Source: Cucumis sativus (lineage: Eukaryota; Streptophyta; Magnoliopsida; Cucurbitales; Cucurbitaceae). From it: a stretch of 64,000 nt of DNA. Below the pieces are notes generated by a model that worked only from the letters and a program-made list of their open reading frames with translations, ran no database searches and had not been told where the DNA came from. Of this stretch, positions 1 to 13,425 are shown piece after piece; the stretch's first letter is position 1, and every line of letters starts with the position of its first letter. Both the position numbers and the translations under genes were made by a program. Where the stretch lies: assembly GCF_000004075.3 (NCBI RefSeq), contig NC_026660.2, positions 16,697,837 through 16,761,836 on the forward strand. The letters run 5' to 3'.

Positions 1-936
1 AAAGCGAAGTAGACATGGTACTTATTCTAAGCATAGAGCATTACAAAAGTTTCTAAATTTTGACATTTTTAGCAAAATTTGCAAAATGAAAATTTCCCAA
101 AGGACATGGAATGTGCAAGGCTACAACCCCACCCCCCACTTAAAAATATGCATTGTCCTCAAAGCATTTTAAGCAAGATTCTACGGATGGAAAAAAAAAA
201 GGAGAACAGAAGACCTCCCCTTGTAACCTAGTTTCTTCATGGAAGCTTGCTTGCAAAGATCCCAAGTTTGGTTATATTTCATTTTCCTTTATTCCTACAA
301 AAAGAAAACAAGAATTTCCATCGAATTTTATTAAAAGGTTAAACTAAAATTTTAGAAAAATGTGCAGAATTGTTTAAGCTCGGTTGCATTTTCTAAGCAT
401 CACTTGAATTATTAAAACGACCTAACAAATATTCAATACAAGTTCGTAATTCATAACCTACCAAAAAGTTCAAAAAGATTGTTGTAGGTGTTCCACCAAA
501 CCTTTTGTAAATTACATACATCAATAAACTTACTTCTTATAGGGGGGAAGAAACTATGTTTTAGACAGATGGCTCTAAAGCACACAAACACTCTCTCACT
601 CTCTTTATCTGCCCTGTATCAATTTAATCCAGCATTCATTTGGGGTATTGTAGGTTCATATTAAAAAATAGTCATTCATGTCGTGATGCAAAGGCCCTTT
701 TATGTACCTAAACTAAAATCACGAAAATCATCGTGGACATGCAGCACAACAAACTGAATTTCCATGGGAAGCCTTTGCTAACAAAATGGTTGACAATAAT
801 TACTCAGACAAGAGAGAATGACTATAATTAATTAACAGAAGTACAAATCAATATAGGTGCACAACCACCAAGCCCCCAACAAAAGGAACAATAAACTTCA
901 ATAACAAAAGAAAGGTAGTATCAGGACTATCCTTAC

Positions 937-2176
937 CTTGTTATCGAAGAAGATACCTTGGCTCTGGTAAGCCCGATGCCTTACCTTACAATTCAATTAC
1001 CTCAGTACTGTAGTGTTTCTTCAAAGTTTGGGAATTTACCTAAAACATAAAAATATATATTACAACTTGAAAACCTCCATGTCAGAAACTTTACTTTAAT
1101 TATCAAACCAGATGCTATGCAAGAATTAGTTAGCAGAAACACAACATAAATAGTAATGATATTCTTTGGGGAGGGGATAAAAGCATCTTTCATCTTAGAA
1201 ATAAGCTTAGCAGTTAGCACTAACCTTTATATAAGAAGTTAACACCGGTTTGATTACTTCATAAACTTCAGCTACGAAATCTGGTAAAGAGAAAGACCTA
1301 ATCCATAATGTTAAAGAGGAAAAGACCAAGTCAGATTCCTTTATTCAAACAGGTTAGTATCACATCTCCAAAGGAAAAAAACTTACGGACCTCTACGACG
1401 AATTTCCTTGAATGATGTAGCAGCACCTGATTCTTGAAACACAGTTTCATTTATGCTGTGAAAAATAAGATTGATAAATAAAACTTTCGGCTACAATAGC
1501 CACATAAACATAAAGTTGTGACAAGGAAAACAAAAGCTAACAGATCATTAACTATACAGTTTGTAGGCAAAATACCAAATAGCACATAATCAAGATCACA
1601 ACTGAAGCAAACAATAATGTGTAGTTTATCATTTCCAACCAAATAATTCAATAACAAATAAGGTCAAATGGCCAAATAATATGTCCTTTCACATAAATAT
1701 TTACTCCTGAATTTTTTGAAGGATAATGTTATCGCTTCTCTCCCACGTTTCACAAAAGTCTTTTACATATTATATTTTTGTATATATTCCTATTTGAAGA
1801 ATCTCATTTGAGCATTTTGTGGTCAATTTGACTTGAAAGGAACGGCAGAACTTTCAATAAGAAAGAAGCAAGATGCCCAGTTTTTTTGAACTGCTGTTTT
1901 TTCTTCTTCTTTTTTTCTTTAACTTGCTGTAAATTGGAGATGTTTTCCATAACTACTTTGGCTTATGTAATTTACCTTCTCCCTAAATGAAACCATAAAT
2001 CAAACAAACTAGATGAATAAATTTACACCACAGAAATCCATCCTATGAAGACTAGAGCGGAGAAAGATGGGATAAGGATAAAGCATAGGAAGAGCAAATA
2101 CCCGATGGGAAGTAAACTGATAAAAAATACTTTGTGTTGAGAGTAATATATCCCGAACCAATTTTCTGCCAGCCAT
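937..2176 (-). pseudogene. TIM44 (mitochondrial import motor subunit) gene fragment
   Basis: TIM44 tethers the mtHsp70 import motor to the TIM23 channel at the matrix face of the inner membrane. Four exon remnants read on the minus strand. At 2,176-2,102 the start MAGRKLVRDILLSTQS matches the plant TIM44 presequence. At 1,455-1,387 is INETVFQESGAATSFKEI, ending in RRRGP. At 1,297-1,225 is SFSLPDFVAEVYEVIKPVL, spliced in phase after RRRGP. At about 1,030-937 are TLKKHYSTEVIEL and, after a stop and a frame change, AYQSQGIFFDNK. Several GT and AG splice sites survive. The roughly 280 residues that normally lie between the presequence and INETVF have no counterpart in 1,456-2,100, and I found no C-terminal exon in 1-930. 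I call it a decayed, internally deleted copy. The family match is from memory of the Arabidopsis protein. Confidence 0.75.
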
Positions 2177-2372
2177 TAAGATTTACCCACTGCAACTCTG
2201 CACACAAATATTTTCTTATAAACAATAATTAACACAATCTAATTGGTATCTTATGGATATAAAAGACAACATGGATCCATATTGGAAGGATTTCAAATTA
2301 GTCTACGAACAAAGAATTTGGAAGGATTTGTGATCAACTAAGGAGCTCTCGACTTTCTCCGCTGGAATTTAC

Positions 2373-2600
2373 CTTCCTTGAGTACTTATCGACCAGAGAC
2401 TGGAAGTAGTTGTGCTCTTCATCCATAGTAGTCATCCAACCAGCAAGGGAAAGACCATGACGCGCAGTGGAATAGGAAAAAGAGCGTTGAGCACAGCTTT
2501 CGTGTCACCAGCAATCGTTTTTCCTTTATTGGTAGACCGATAAGGCTTTGTCAAGCAGGCAGGCATGATTGTCACTCGATCGACAGTTGAGAAATCCGGC
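2373..2600 (-). other. Unassigned exon-like stretch upstream of TIM44 fragment
   Basis: The minus strand here has higher GC than its surroundings, followed by a GA-rich plus-strand tract (2,620-2,740) that would be a CT-rich 5' leader on the minus strand. One frame gives STARHGLSLAGWMTTMDEE and continues to a good donor (GGAAG then GTAAAT) at 2,373. I do not recognise the peptide. It could be the leader exon of the TIM44 copy or a piece of another gene. Confidence 0.25.
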
Positions 2601-2789
2601 GATGTTAGGGCGATTTTGAGGAAGACGAAGAAGATAAGAGAAGGGGAGAGGACGAGAAAGTAGAGAGAGAGAGAGAGCCGTTAGAGAAGAAGTAGGGAAG
2701 AAATTTGAAACGTGAGTGAGAGAGAAGGGGAGATGAGGGATTAAAATATATTTGAATTATTTGTGATAAAACCCATTTAAAACCCAAAA

Positions 2790-3710
2790 CAATTTCTTTA
2801 TAACTAAAACAAATATTTTGTTTTTAAAATTTAGACTAAAAAAATCAAATTTTACGAGATAAATATTCAGTAACGATAAAGCAAAAAATATATATTTTGT
2901 TTTTCAAATAATTATAATCCAAAATTTTCAAGAAATGTGAAATTTCATTTAATAAGATAAAAAAATTGTGAACATTAGTTTCCAACTTTGGCAATGGATG
3001 AAAGTATTAGAAATTGAAAATAATTGTTAGACATGCATGTTAGCCGTCACCACAAACCAATCCAATTTTTCATTCAAAAATGTTGAATTTATAATTAATG
3101 GTTCTCGAAACATTCATACAATTTTTTTTTTAATTTAACTTACTAATTTGAGTTTTCTTACGATGTTCATGTCGATATTATACGAAAAATTGTCTTAAAT
3201 GATAAAATTGCTGAAGATATTCACAAATATAACAAAGTTTTACCGTCTGTTAGTTAGTGATAGAACATGTACTAGTGGTCTATCAATTATCCTCTATGGT
3301 TTTAGTTTAGTGGTTATTTATCAAGCTCTTAATAAATTAAATAGTGATTTAACAAATATAATGTAAAAGAATATTCCAAGAATAACCTTGGAGTATCACT
3401 TGAATTTTCAAAACGACCTAACAATGCTAAACTATAAGCTCATAACTCATAAACTATCAAAAAAAGTACAGATAAAACAAAAAACTATTTAAATCTTGAA
3501 AAATGAAATATGAGAAAAAAAATGAAAAGAGAAGAAATAAATTTTAAAGTATATGTAAATTTTAGATATTAAGTAAAAAAGAGAATATGTAAGTTGAATT
3601 TTAATCGGTAAGAATATGGATGTCTAGAAACAAATTTTTAATTTTTTAAAAGTTGATTGATAATTATTTGATTTCTTTAAATTCAACAACAACATAAAAT
3701 TCGATAAGAG
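2790..3710. other. AT-rich stretch without a gene
   Basis: No coding signal. Around 3,395-3,470 there is a diverged copy of the stretch at about 400-490; both contain AAACGACCTAACAA followed by ACTCATAA or ATTCATAA. This suggests an old unclassified dispersed repeat. Confidence 0.3.
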
Positions 3711-3711
3711 A

Positions 3712-4640
3712 AGGTTGTCACATGCTTGAGTATGTGTTGAATCAAATGTGACTCTCGGCAAGGGTGTATCTTGGCCATATAATTTCGGGCAAGGGTGTAG
3801 AGGTTGATCCCGAGAAAATTAGATCTATCAAAGAATGGCCCGTGCCCACTAATGTCCGTGAAGTTCGTGGATTTCTTGGGTTGACAGGATATTATCGAAG
3901 ATTTGTAATGAATTATGGAAGTGTGGCTGCTCCTTTGACTCAATTATTGAAGAAAGGAGCATATGAATGGACTGTTGCAGCTGCTGAAGCTTTTGAGAAT
4001 TTAAAGATGGCTACGATGACTCTCCCAATCTTAGCACTGCCAGATTTTTCCTTACCATTTGAAATAGAGACCGATGCTTCTGGATACGGGGTAGGTGCTG
4101 TCTTAATTCAAAATCATCGGCCAATTGCTTATTTTGAGCCAGACATTAGCTATGAGGGATCGTGCTAAACCAGTTTATGAACGGGAATTAATGGCTGTAG
4201 TTTTGGCTGTGCAACGCTGTAGACCTTATCTTTTGGGCAAGAGGTTTGTAGTGAAAACTGATCAACAATCATTGAAACTTTTATTGGAACAAAGGGTTAT
4301 CCAACCTCAACATCAGAGGTGGATTGCTAAGCTTCTTGGCTACAATTTTGATGTCGTGTATAAACCGGGACTAGAAAACAAAGCAGCAGATGCCTTGTCT
4401 CATGTCCCTCCTACTGCCCAACTTAATCAACTTACTGTTGAGATCAGTTAAATTGGCAGTCCCCAACACTGAAGTTGACCCTAAATTAGTCCCAGAAATT
4501 AATGGGATGGATCTGAATGTCTTGTTCAATGATGAAGATATTCTCCCTATTAAAATTCCCTGGATTTGCCTAAAGATTTAGTGTCTATAGTCGGTGATTG
4601 TGGAATCATTCTGGCTTAAATTAGATGTGCAACTGCTTTT
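3712..4640 (+). mobile_element. Ty3/gypsy pol fossil fragment
   Basis: This is a fossil fragment of a Ty3/gypsy retroelement on the plus strand. It covers the end of the reverse transcriptase region (YLGHIISGKGVEVDPEKI), the connection and RNase H region (TDASGYGVGAVL, ending in [15 protein letters not shown]) and a little of the linker towards integrase. No LTR, primer site or integrase core is visible, so it is truncated on both sides. It is broken, with at least two interruptions. Its protein differs clearly from the element at 8,388-13,716, so it is a separate and probably older insertion. A LINE fragment follows directly. Confidence 0.85.
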
Positions 4641-4654
4641 CCTCCTCCCAGTCA

Positions 4655-5139
4655 TTATTAAGGTTGTGTTCTGGAACACTAAGGGTTTGAACGACTCCTC
4701 TAAACGTGCAGCACTTAAAAAATTCATCAACAATTGTAGTCATGATTCAAGAATCTAAGAAGGACACCTTGAACTCGGCTTTTATAAAATCATTGTGGAG
4801 TTCTAAGGATATTGGCTGGGATTATGTGGCTTCTGTTGGATCTTCTGGGGGAATTCTTACCATGTGGGACAGCAGTAAAATATCTGTAACAGAGGTCATT
4901 AAAAGACGCCTCTCTTTGTCAATCAAATGCCTCACTTTGTGCAAAAAGGTTTGTTGGATCACAAATGTCTATGGCCCTTGTGGTTGCAGAGAAAGGAAAT
5001 TGGTTTGGCCCGAATTGTCTTCCTTGGCTGATTGTTCGGCCGTGGCCTGGTGCATAGGTGGGGATTTTAATATCACTCGTTGGGCTCGGGAAAGATTTCC
5101 TTTTGGCAGAAGTACTAGAGGAATGTCATTATTCAATAA
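4655..5139 (+). mobile_element. LINE (L1-type) endonuclease-domain fragment
   Basis: The plus strand encodes part of the apurinic-like endonuclease of a plant L1-type LINE. It opens with VFWNTKGLNDSSKRAALKKF, then after a frame change VVMIQESKKD, SGGILTMWDSSK, WITNVYGPC, and GGDFNITRW followed by ERFPFGRSTRGM. The GDFN motif is the usual endonuclease core. Reverse transcriptase is absent. The fragment stops at about 5,139, exactly where the 0.7-kb repeated kinesin segment begins, so the duplication or rearrangement boundary cut it off. Confidence 0.8.
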
Positions 5140-5836
5140 CATTACTATCATGTTTGTCAACTGTCAAACTAACTCTTTTAAGTTATTTAGTGTGACACTA
5201 CAAAGTTATGAACATCATAATCTTAATTAAAACCTTTTAATAAACAAATGCCAAGTTACTACTCAACAATGGCAAGGAATTCAAAAAACATGACAGCTAT
5301 CCTAATTGGTTGAAAATGAGAAAAAGAAAGTTAGCCAGACAACCTGTTTGGACTACAAAGCAGCAGATACGATTCCTCAAATTTGACCATTCACTCTCCA
5401 TACTCTACAAGTCTTCAAGCACATGATCCTGCTTCTTTCAGATGAGCAACATCATTCCGATCTTAACAGTCATAAGAGCAAATCAAATCAATCCTAGCAT
5501 ATTCACAAATTACAACTAAAAAGTACAAACATTACAAAATAAAACATGCAGCGATTCAACAAGCATTCATAAATAATTAGCCAATTAATTGACATTACAA
5601 ATAAATAAAGAAAAAATCATTGCAAAGATCACTGCTTAAATGAAATTTGAATATCTCCCAATAGTTTTGATCGGTTACCCGAGTTGTGAGAGTGATCGGT
5701 TGATATTGCGTGCTTCTTCAAGCGCTCCCAGCTGCACCTGTTAGCTTATTTGCCTCCGGAACAGGTAAATCAATAAGATTTATTCTACTTGTTTTAAAGC
5801 TACTTAAACCATCTGTCAGTCTCTGCACAATAAAGT
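5140..5836. repeat. Direct repeat copy 1 (kinesin exon plus intron segment)
   Basis: This segment is nearly identical to 16,261-16,931 in the same orientation. Most differences are single-base gaps, plus one block of roughly 40 bp present here and missing in the other copy. It contains a kinesin-12 motor exon on the minus strand (5,822-5,679) and the intron-like DNA downstream of it. The left edge abuts the LINE fragment. At the right edge similarity stops just after the exon acceptor. Confidence 0.85.
5679..5822 (-). pseudogene. Kinesin-12 (PAKRP1-type) motor exon, copy 1
   Basis: Read on the minus strand after a CAG acceptor, the exon gives TDGLSSFKTSRINLIDLPVP, then EANKLTGAAG. This is the switch II region of a kinesin-12 motor, which in PAKRP1 has DLAGSERQ followed by KLTGAAGERLKEAGNINRSL. 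The catalytic DLAGSE is replaced by DLPVPE and the frame is lost soon after LTGAAG, although the donor GG-GTAACC is kept. PAKRP1-type kinesins work at the phragmoplast. This isolated exon has no neighbouring kinesin exons and cannot encode a motor. It is the same exon as 16,809-16,918. Confidence 0.8.
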
Positions 5837-8387
5837 ACTAGTCAGAAATGTACCTTGTCTCATACTGAGTTACTTTTTCACATGATTTTTGCTAGCAGGA
5901 TAAATTAGTTTAAGCTCTAGAAGGAACCAACTTATCCCTTAAGGGAAACCAAAACAAATAATTAAGAATAATGAGGATACGAAGTGGTCCTCGAGAGTAA
6001 CCAGTTACAAACCTAATGAAAAAGCAAGATACAATTGTTATATTTCTGAAGTTCAGTTTTTCTTTAAGCCAACTTGAGACAAGAAGTAACCAACTGATGT
6101 GTAATGAAAATACTCACTTCAGAAATTTCTTTTGGTTTTCCACTGAGAAACTTTTGATAACTTCCCAAAACATCTCAATGACATAATGCTCCTGAAAGCA
6201 TGAAATAAAAATTCAAATTCCGAAGTTCCCACATTTGGTTTTTCAATCCAGCAGAAGCATAAAAGAACATCATTAAAAAAGTGAAGATATTTCTCCGTTT
6301 CTATCACAAATTTCTTGATCATGGTTGTGCCTGACCAAACAGAGCATTACAAACAATACAAGTCCAAAGTTTGTTTTCATAGTCATAAAACATAAGAGAG
6401 GACTAGAAGTATGAATAATGGTAATCAATTTATCACCCTGTTTCAAACACTAATACAGGCATATACATTGTATGAATTCGAAATTAATTAAAAAATATTA
6501 AAAAGAATCTAAACGATGACCAACTCCCTAAACTCCAAAGACTTCAAAACCATCTCCCAATTACCCGGGTGAGATCTTCCAACATCATCTACAATTATGA
6601 AATTTAATTGACTTGACATCACAATTCCGATTGCACTACAATAAATCTAGTATCGATATCCTAAACCAAGAATTGTTAAACCTCCAAAGGAAGATTAATT
6701 GTAACTAATCTTCTTGCAAGATTTCAACTTTTCAAAATTTTATCGAACACAATATGCAAAACAATTACGCAGAAAAGAGAAGAAACAAAAATACATATGT
6801 AGAAAAAAGGGTTTAATAGAACTTACCCTATGATAACCACTTGAATAAGTAGTATGTGTCCGTAGGTCATCAACATCCAAGCTGTCCAGTGAACCTGATA
6901 TTGAAAGCTGAAATGAAATAAATCAGTCAAAGACAGCAACTCGATTTATCCTGGAACCACAAAAGACAGCAACAAAACTTCATAGTATTTAGCCATTAGT
7001 CCATGATTTGACCTAAATTAGGGTTCTCTTTATGTTTTTCTTATCATTTCCCATCGCAAGGGAACTTTTTTTCCCACATCTTTTCCCCTTACAAGGACTT
7101 CAGTTGTCACCACTTAGAGTCCATGTAGGCTAAAAATAATCTAGTTCACTTTGTTTATTTCTCAGATTTTAATGATTAGTAAAATTCTGCCTCTACACTT
7201 TTACGAGCATTGTGCCTCTTCGAAAATGAACAACTTGAATCTTAAGGAAGACTAGTTTCCTTATCCAGAACCTGAATCTTCACTTCATCAAGGAAACCCA
7301 CATCTATTCCTTCAGGTGAACTCAATAAGGAAGACCCTGATGCCTCTAGGGTTTAGGCTTTGGTTGGTTGCTGCCCAGATCACAAGATCAAGTGTACTCC
7401 TAATCATTCTAGGTTCTTGCTTTAATTAGTTTAGTGTTTCACGTCACATGAAAATTAAAGGTCGACAATGGCACATTATCAAAACTACTAACCCCCTCCC
7501 CCCTCCCCCCACCCACACACCCACACAATAAGAAGAATAAAAATGCAAATCTAAGTGCTTAACCCTACTGACTTTGTATGGTCTAGGAGAAAAAATGTTC
7601 CTCCTTTAACATACTTCTTTCCCAAATAGTATAATTAATACTAGCATGAAACAGGATTCAAGGCACATGAGGCAGTTGATGTGCAATGATAAACGAGTCA
7701 TCAAGAGATTATATAACAGCAAAACAGCCTTTTCATGCAAACCACGTTACTATCTCAGTGAGTTAGTGATACCTGGAATTCATGCTCATTGAACATGTTG
7801 ATCCATTCTTTCTGTATAAGCTGCTGAATCCCTCTCAAAAAATGAGAACTTTGCTGTCGTATCTGAGGAGGACATGTTTTCAATCAACATTGGAGTAGGG
7901 AGACACATTGGATAAACAAGGGACAAACTATGCTGAAAGTTCAAACGATGATTGGCAACAAGATGAATGAATGTGATGACATTTTCACAGGTGACACGAC
8001 GGTTTTTTCCTCCAGGAAGTAGCTCTTCTTCAATTTGCTTTCCATATTCATTGTTTATAATAACAAAATATAGCTCTAGTTCAGGAATGTCACCTTCATG
8101 ATTTAAGATAAGAAGTGAGAAAAAGATTCTACCAGGATACTAGATTGATCTAGATCATTGATCAACAGGCTAAGTGTGGTATCAGCTAAAAGTGATACCA
8201 GGGAATACACACCTTTAAGAAAATAAGGTGGCGATACAATTCAGGATCCAAGGATGGCAAGTCATTTAGATAGTTATACATGTTGTGATGATAAACATTG
8301 GAAATATTCAATGTTGGGTTAAATATTATTCCATCTTTATACCATGCAACCATGCAATATTAAACTCTCATAAATTATATAGAAAGC

Positions 8388-8690
8388 TGATAGACCTCCC
8401 ATAGTAAAGGTGTATTCCCGTAGGGACAAGAATAGGAAGAAGAAAGAATGATTGAGAGTTAGTTGGTATTTTTCCATTTGTGTGGGCCCTTAGGAATGTG
8501 TTTGTTAGAGTGGGGCCAAGTATTTTATTATTTCTCTGAGCAATTACTTAAGTGTCTTGCGTGGGAGGGTATGGGTATCTTTTTGGACATATGATTTTGG
8601 TATAGACTCTCATTAGAGCGTGGAGAAACTGGGGAGCTCTCAAATCCTTCCCCACAGTTGATAAATAAAATTGTGGCTAAAGCCTTAACA
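8388..8690 (+). repeat. 5' LTR of Ty3 fossil
   Basis: This 303-bp terminal repeat starts TGATAGACC and ends CCTTAACA. It matches 13,426-13,716 at roughly 95% outside gaps (counted by eye). The five bases before it, AAAGC at 8,383-8,387, are repeated directly after the 3' LTR, giving a clean target-site duplication. It contains the AATAAA-like string GATAAATAAAA near its end. Confidence 0.93.
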
Positions 8691-8694
8691 ATTT

Positions 8695-8707
8695 TGGTAT
8701 CAGAGCC
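8695..8707 (+). promoter_or_regulatory. Primer-binding site of Ty3 fossil
   Basis: TGGTATCAGAGCC lies four bases after the 5' LTR and is complementary to the 3' end of plant initiator methionine tRNA, the usual primer for plant chromoviruses. Confidence 0.9.
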
Positions 8708-11700
8708 ATCTTTCCTGGTATGGTTGGTAAGATGGAAGCTAGGATAGTTGAACTGGAAGAAGGTTTAGAGGGAGTAACCACAGGGACGACTGAAATGGAA
8801 AGTAGAGTAGAAGCAAAATTTTTACAAGTAGAAGAACGACAATTAGCATTTGAAAGGAAGATGAAGAAACAATTTGCGGAAGCAGAAGTTCGAAGTACAA
8901 TGGCTGAACAAAAGATTGAGGATAATCTGTAAAAATTGAGTGAGGATATGAAATTGTTAATACACAGGATGGGAGTGATGGGAAGTGCTTCAAAAGGATC
9001 CACATCTAGTGAAAGAATGATTACGGACAAGGGAAAGGGAATAATGAATGAGGAACAAGTTCAAGAAGAAAAAAGTGAACAAAAAACTAACCCAGTGGTG
9101 GATGAGGGAGTTGGAGTACCATGTGCACCAAATATTCGTGAGATACCCCTTTTTGACATGAGGCTACGAAAACTGGAGGTGTCGATATTTAAAGGGGAGG
9201 AAGAAGAGAATGTGGATGGATAGCTACAACGTGTGGAGCGCTATTTTGTGGTGAATATCTGACGAAGAGAGATAAGTTGGATGCGGCGGTCCTGTGCTTG
9301 GAGGGGGAAGCTTTGGACTGGTATCAATGGAAGGAGGATAGAAAGAAAATCGGCAGCTGGACAGAATTCCGATAGCTTCTGTGGGCCAGATTCAAAGCGT
9401 CCGACCAAGGAGATAAACACGCAAGGTTGATGAAATTACAGCAGGAGACCACCGTGAGGGATTACCGGCGGCGATTTGAACAATTTTCGTCGGCCTTAAA
9501 GATATGAGTGATGCAGCCCTAGAAAGTAAGTTTGTGTGTGGGCTGAAGGAAGAGATTCAAAGTGAGATCTGAAAATTGAATTCAGTGGGCCTAGAGGCTA
9601 AAATGTTAATGGCCCAAATAATTGAGAAGATGATCGAGTGGTTCAATTGAAGAGAATTCATGGGGCAAGTGGAAACCCTAATTTATCAATTAAAATGTCA
9701 AATAGTGGGCCAAGCAGGTCGAGAAGTCAAACTGGGTCAAAGGCCTCAGATCGGGTCGCTACATCACGAACGATTACGATTAACCCTAGCCAAATTCGTC
9801 GTACTCGTCCACGACGATTACTTCATCGCAGGAATCGGGCGCGAAGAGTACGTTGTCTCAACCATACCGTCGAATGACTGACAACGAAGTGCGATTAAGA
9901 AGGAAAAAGGTTTGTGTTTTAGATGTGACGAGAAGTTTAGTCTAGGGCACCGCTGCAAAAGACGTGAATTGAACATCATTGTGTACAAGAAGGGGAAGAC
10001 TTAAGTGACAAAACCGATCAAGTGGGGGAAGAAATCGAAACCAACGGGAATAAGGAAGTCAATACAAAAAAAATAGTGAATCTGTCGATAAATTCATTGG
10101 TAGGTTTCAATTCGCCGAAAACCATAAAAATTAAAGGAGAAATAAGGGGACGTGAGGTTGTGGTGCTGATCGATGGGGGCCACGCACAATTTTATTGCAG
10201 AAGAGGTAGTCAAAGAGCTAAAAAATTTCAGTAGAAACAATGGATGCATATGGGGTTGTTCTGGGAACCGGAGGCATAGTCCAAGCAACCAGTGTGTGTA
10301 AGGATGTAAACCTGACAATCGCCAATTTATCAATCACTCACGATTTTCTCCCTCTACCACTCGGAAGTGCTGACGTTATATTAGGAGTTACTTGGTTGGA
10401 AATGTTAGGGAAAGTAATTTTTTATTACAAGTTGTCGGAGATGGAATTCTCATTGGGTGAATGGGTGGTAATTCTTCAAGGGGATACAAGTTTAGTAAGA
10501 TCCCAAGTGTCACTGAAATCGATAATGAAAACCTTTGAGAAGGAAGATCAAGGCGTGTCAATCGAATTAAGTGCAGTTGTACAGTGGGGAGTGGGCGAAG
10601 CAAGGGAACACATAGCAGACTACTTGAGTAAACTACAACCAGAAATTCAAAAAGTTCTTCAGTCCTTTAGCGTTGTGTTTGAACCAAGCAATCAATTACC
10701 CCCACCTCGCGATCATGATCATGCTATTGAATTAGAACCAGGGGCTCGTGCAGTGAACGTGCGCCCGTATCGTTATCCCCAATTTTAGAAAGATGAGATA
10801 GAGAAACTAGTTAAGGAAATGCTGCTAGCCGGAATAATTCAGCCAAGCAAAAGTGCCTTTTCAGTGCTCCTTGTTAAGAAAAAGGATGGTAGCTGGCAAT
10901 TTTGCGTTGATTACCGAGCACTGAATCTTGCCACTATACCAGATAAGTATCTGATTCCTGTTGTTGATGAACTGTTGGACAAATTATTTGGGGCAACCAT
11001 ATTCTCCAAAATTGATTTAAAGTTAGGTTATCAGCAAATTCGGGTGCGGGCAGCCGATGTTCACAAAACAGCGTTTCGAACCCACGAGGGGCCCTATGAA
11101 TTCCTTGTGATGCTGTTTGGGTTGAAATGCTCCGGCAACATTCCAATCAATCATGAGTGATGTTCTTCGCCCATATTTACGCAAGTTTGTTTTGGTTTTC
11201 TTTGATGACATCTTAATTTACAGCAAGTCCTTGGACGAGCATTTGCACCAATTGGCAATGGTTTTGGAAACTCTAGTAGCTCATCAACTGGTAGCCAACT
11301 TTAAAAAATGCCAATTTGCGGTTGACAAAATTGAATACTTGGGCCATGTTATTTCTTCAGAGGGGGTGGCAGCGGATCCAACAAAAATAGAAGCGATGGT
11401 TAAATGGCCAGCACCCAAGAACGTGAAGGAGCTAGGTGGGTTTTTTGGGGCTAACGGGGTATTATCGGAAATTCGTTGCAAACTACGGTTCTATTGTGCT
11501 GCCCCCCTTGACACAACTGTTAAAAAAAGGTAACTTTAAGTGGAATGAGACGACCGAGAACGCATTTCAGCAGTTAAAAGTCAGCAATGATGTCTGTCCC
11601 GATGCTAGGTATTCCTGATTTTTCACAAAGTTTTGTGCTGGAAACTGATGCTTCGGGTGTGGGTATTGGGGCTGTCCTAATGCAAAATCAACGACCAGTG

Positions 11701-13425
11701 GCCTTTTTCAGTCAAGCTTTACCTATTACCCATAGGTTTAAGGCTGTTTATGAACGGGAGCTTATGGCAATAGTGCTGGCTGTTCAAAAATGGCGACCAT
11801 ATCTATTGGGTAAGCCTTTTGTGGTGCGTACAGATCAGAAAAGTTTGAAGTTTCTTCTTGAACAACGGGCTATCGGGGAGAATATCAGAGATGGATCGCT
11901 AAACTATTGGGGTATGATTTTGTGATTGAGTACAAGAAAGGATTGGAAAACAAAGCGGCCGATGCCTTATAGAGATTACCACCGGTATTTGAATTGGGCC
12001 TCGTAAGTATTGTGGGCGGGCTAAACCTTCGGTTTTCATCGATCAAGTGGCTGGAAATGAATCTCTTAACAATATTCGATTGTCCTTGATAAATGGACAG
12101 CCAGCTCCAGATGGATATTTGCTACAAGGAGGAGGATTCACCTGATATTACTTTATTATTAGCTGAGTTCCATAACAGCCCGATAGGGGGACATCATGGT
12201 GCATTGAAAACATATCAAAGGCTAGCAAGGGAGGTCTATTGGCGAGGTATGAAAGCCCATATCCGCACCTATGTTGCTGAATGTTCCGTGTGTCAGCAAG
12301 CCAAATACTTGTCTTTAACTCCGGCTGGTTTCCTTCAAGCATTACCCATTCCGGACCGTGTGTGGGAAGATATTAGTATGGATTTTATTGAGGGCTCCAC
12401 AAATCCGAGCGTTATGATGTTATATTGGTAGTTGCGGATCGTCTTTCCAAGTATGCACATTTCATTCCCTTGAAACATCCATTTGGTGCAAAAGTGGTTG
12501 CTGCTGTTTTTATGCGAGAGATTATTCGTTTGCATGGATGCCCCCGAAGTATAGTGTCGGATCGTGATCGTATTTTCACAAGTCTATTCTGGGAAGAGTT
12601 GTGGAGGTTGTTGGAAACTCAGTTGAGACGAAGCACCACTTACCACCCCCAAACAGATGGTCAAACGAAGTTGTCAATCGAGGGTGGAGATATATCTAGG
12701 GTGTTTTGCTATGAACACACCTAAACAGTGGGTTAAATGGCTAGCTTGGGTTGAATTGAGCTATAATACAACAGTCCGTACAGCCACATTGATGACCCCC
12801 TTCGAGGCCCTCTATGGGCGACCACCCTCTATATTACCGTATGTGAAGGGCTCGAGCGGGTGAATGATGAAGTAGACCATTTGATGAAAGAAAGAGATGA
12901 AATTTTGGGTGTTTTGAAGGCCAATTTACTGAAAGCACAGCAGCGAATGGTCAAATATGCTAATGCTAAAAGACGGAGGTTCAGTTTAAGGTTCATGATT
13001 GGGTTTATGTGAAGTTACGCCCTTACCAACAGTCCTCTCTCAGCCGTTTTAAGCACTCCAAATTGGCCCCAAGATTCATTGGTCATTTATGATCGTGGCA
13101 CGAATTCGTTTCGTTGCATACCGTTTGGCCTTCCCAAGGAATCGCTTATACACCCATCTTTCATGTTTCTGTTCTTCGCAAGGTCGTGGTTCAAACAGGC
13201 CATTATTCCCAATTTCAAAAGATTTGGCTGCTGATTTGTCTATGCAAGTGTCTCCGTAGAAGTATTGGGAGTTCGCAAAACAATAGAAAAAGGACAACTT
13301 AGAAGTTTTGATCCGTTGGAGTGAGGGGACACTTGAAAGTGCAACATGGGAACAAGCTGCTCTTATTCAAGAACAGTTTCCTGAATTCCACCTTGAGGAC
13401 AAGGTGGCTATTTGGGGGCGGGTAA

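Noticed and set aside
8720-13302. Many short open frames on both strands that could be read as small genes
   Set aside because: They are pieces or shadows of gag and pol in the Ty3 fossil.
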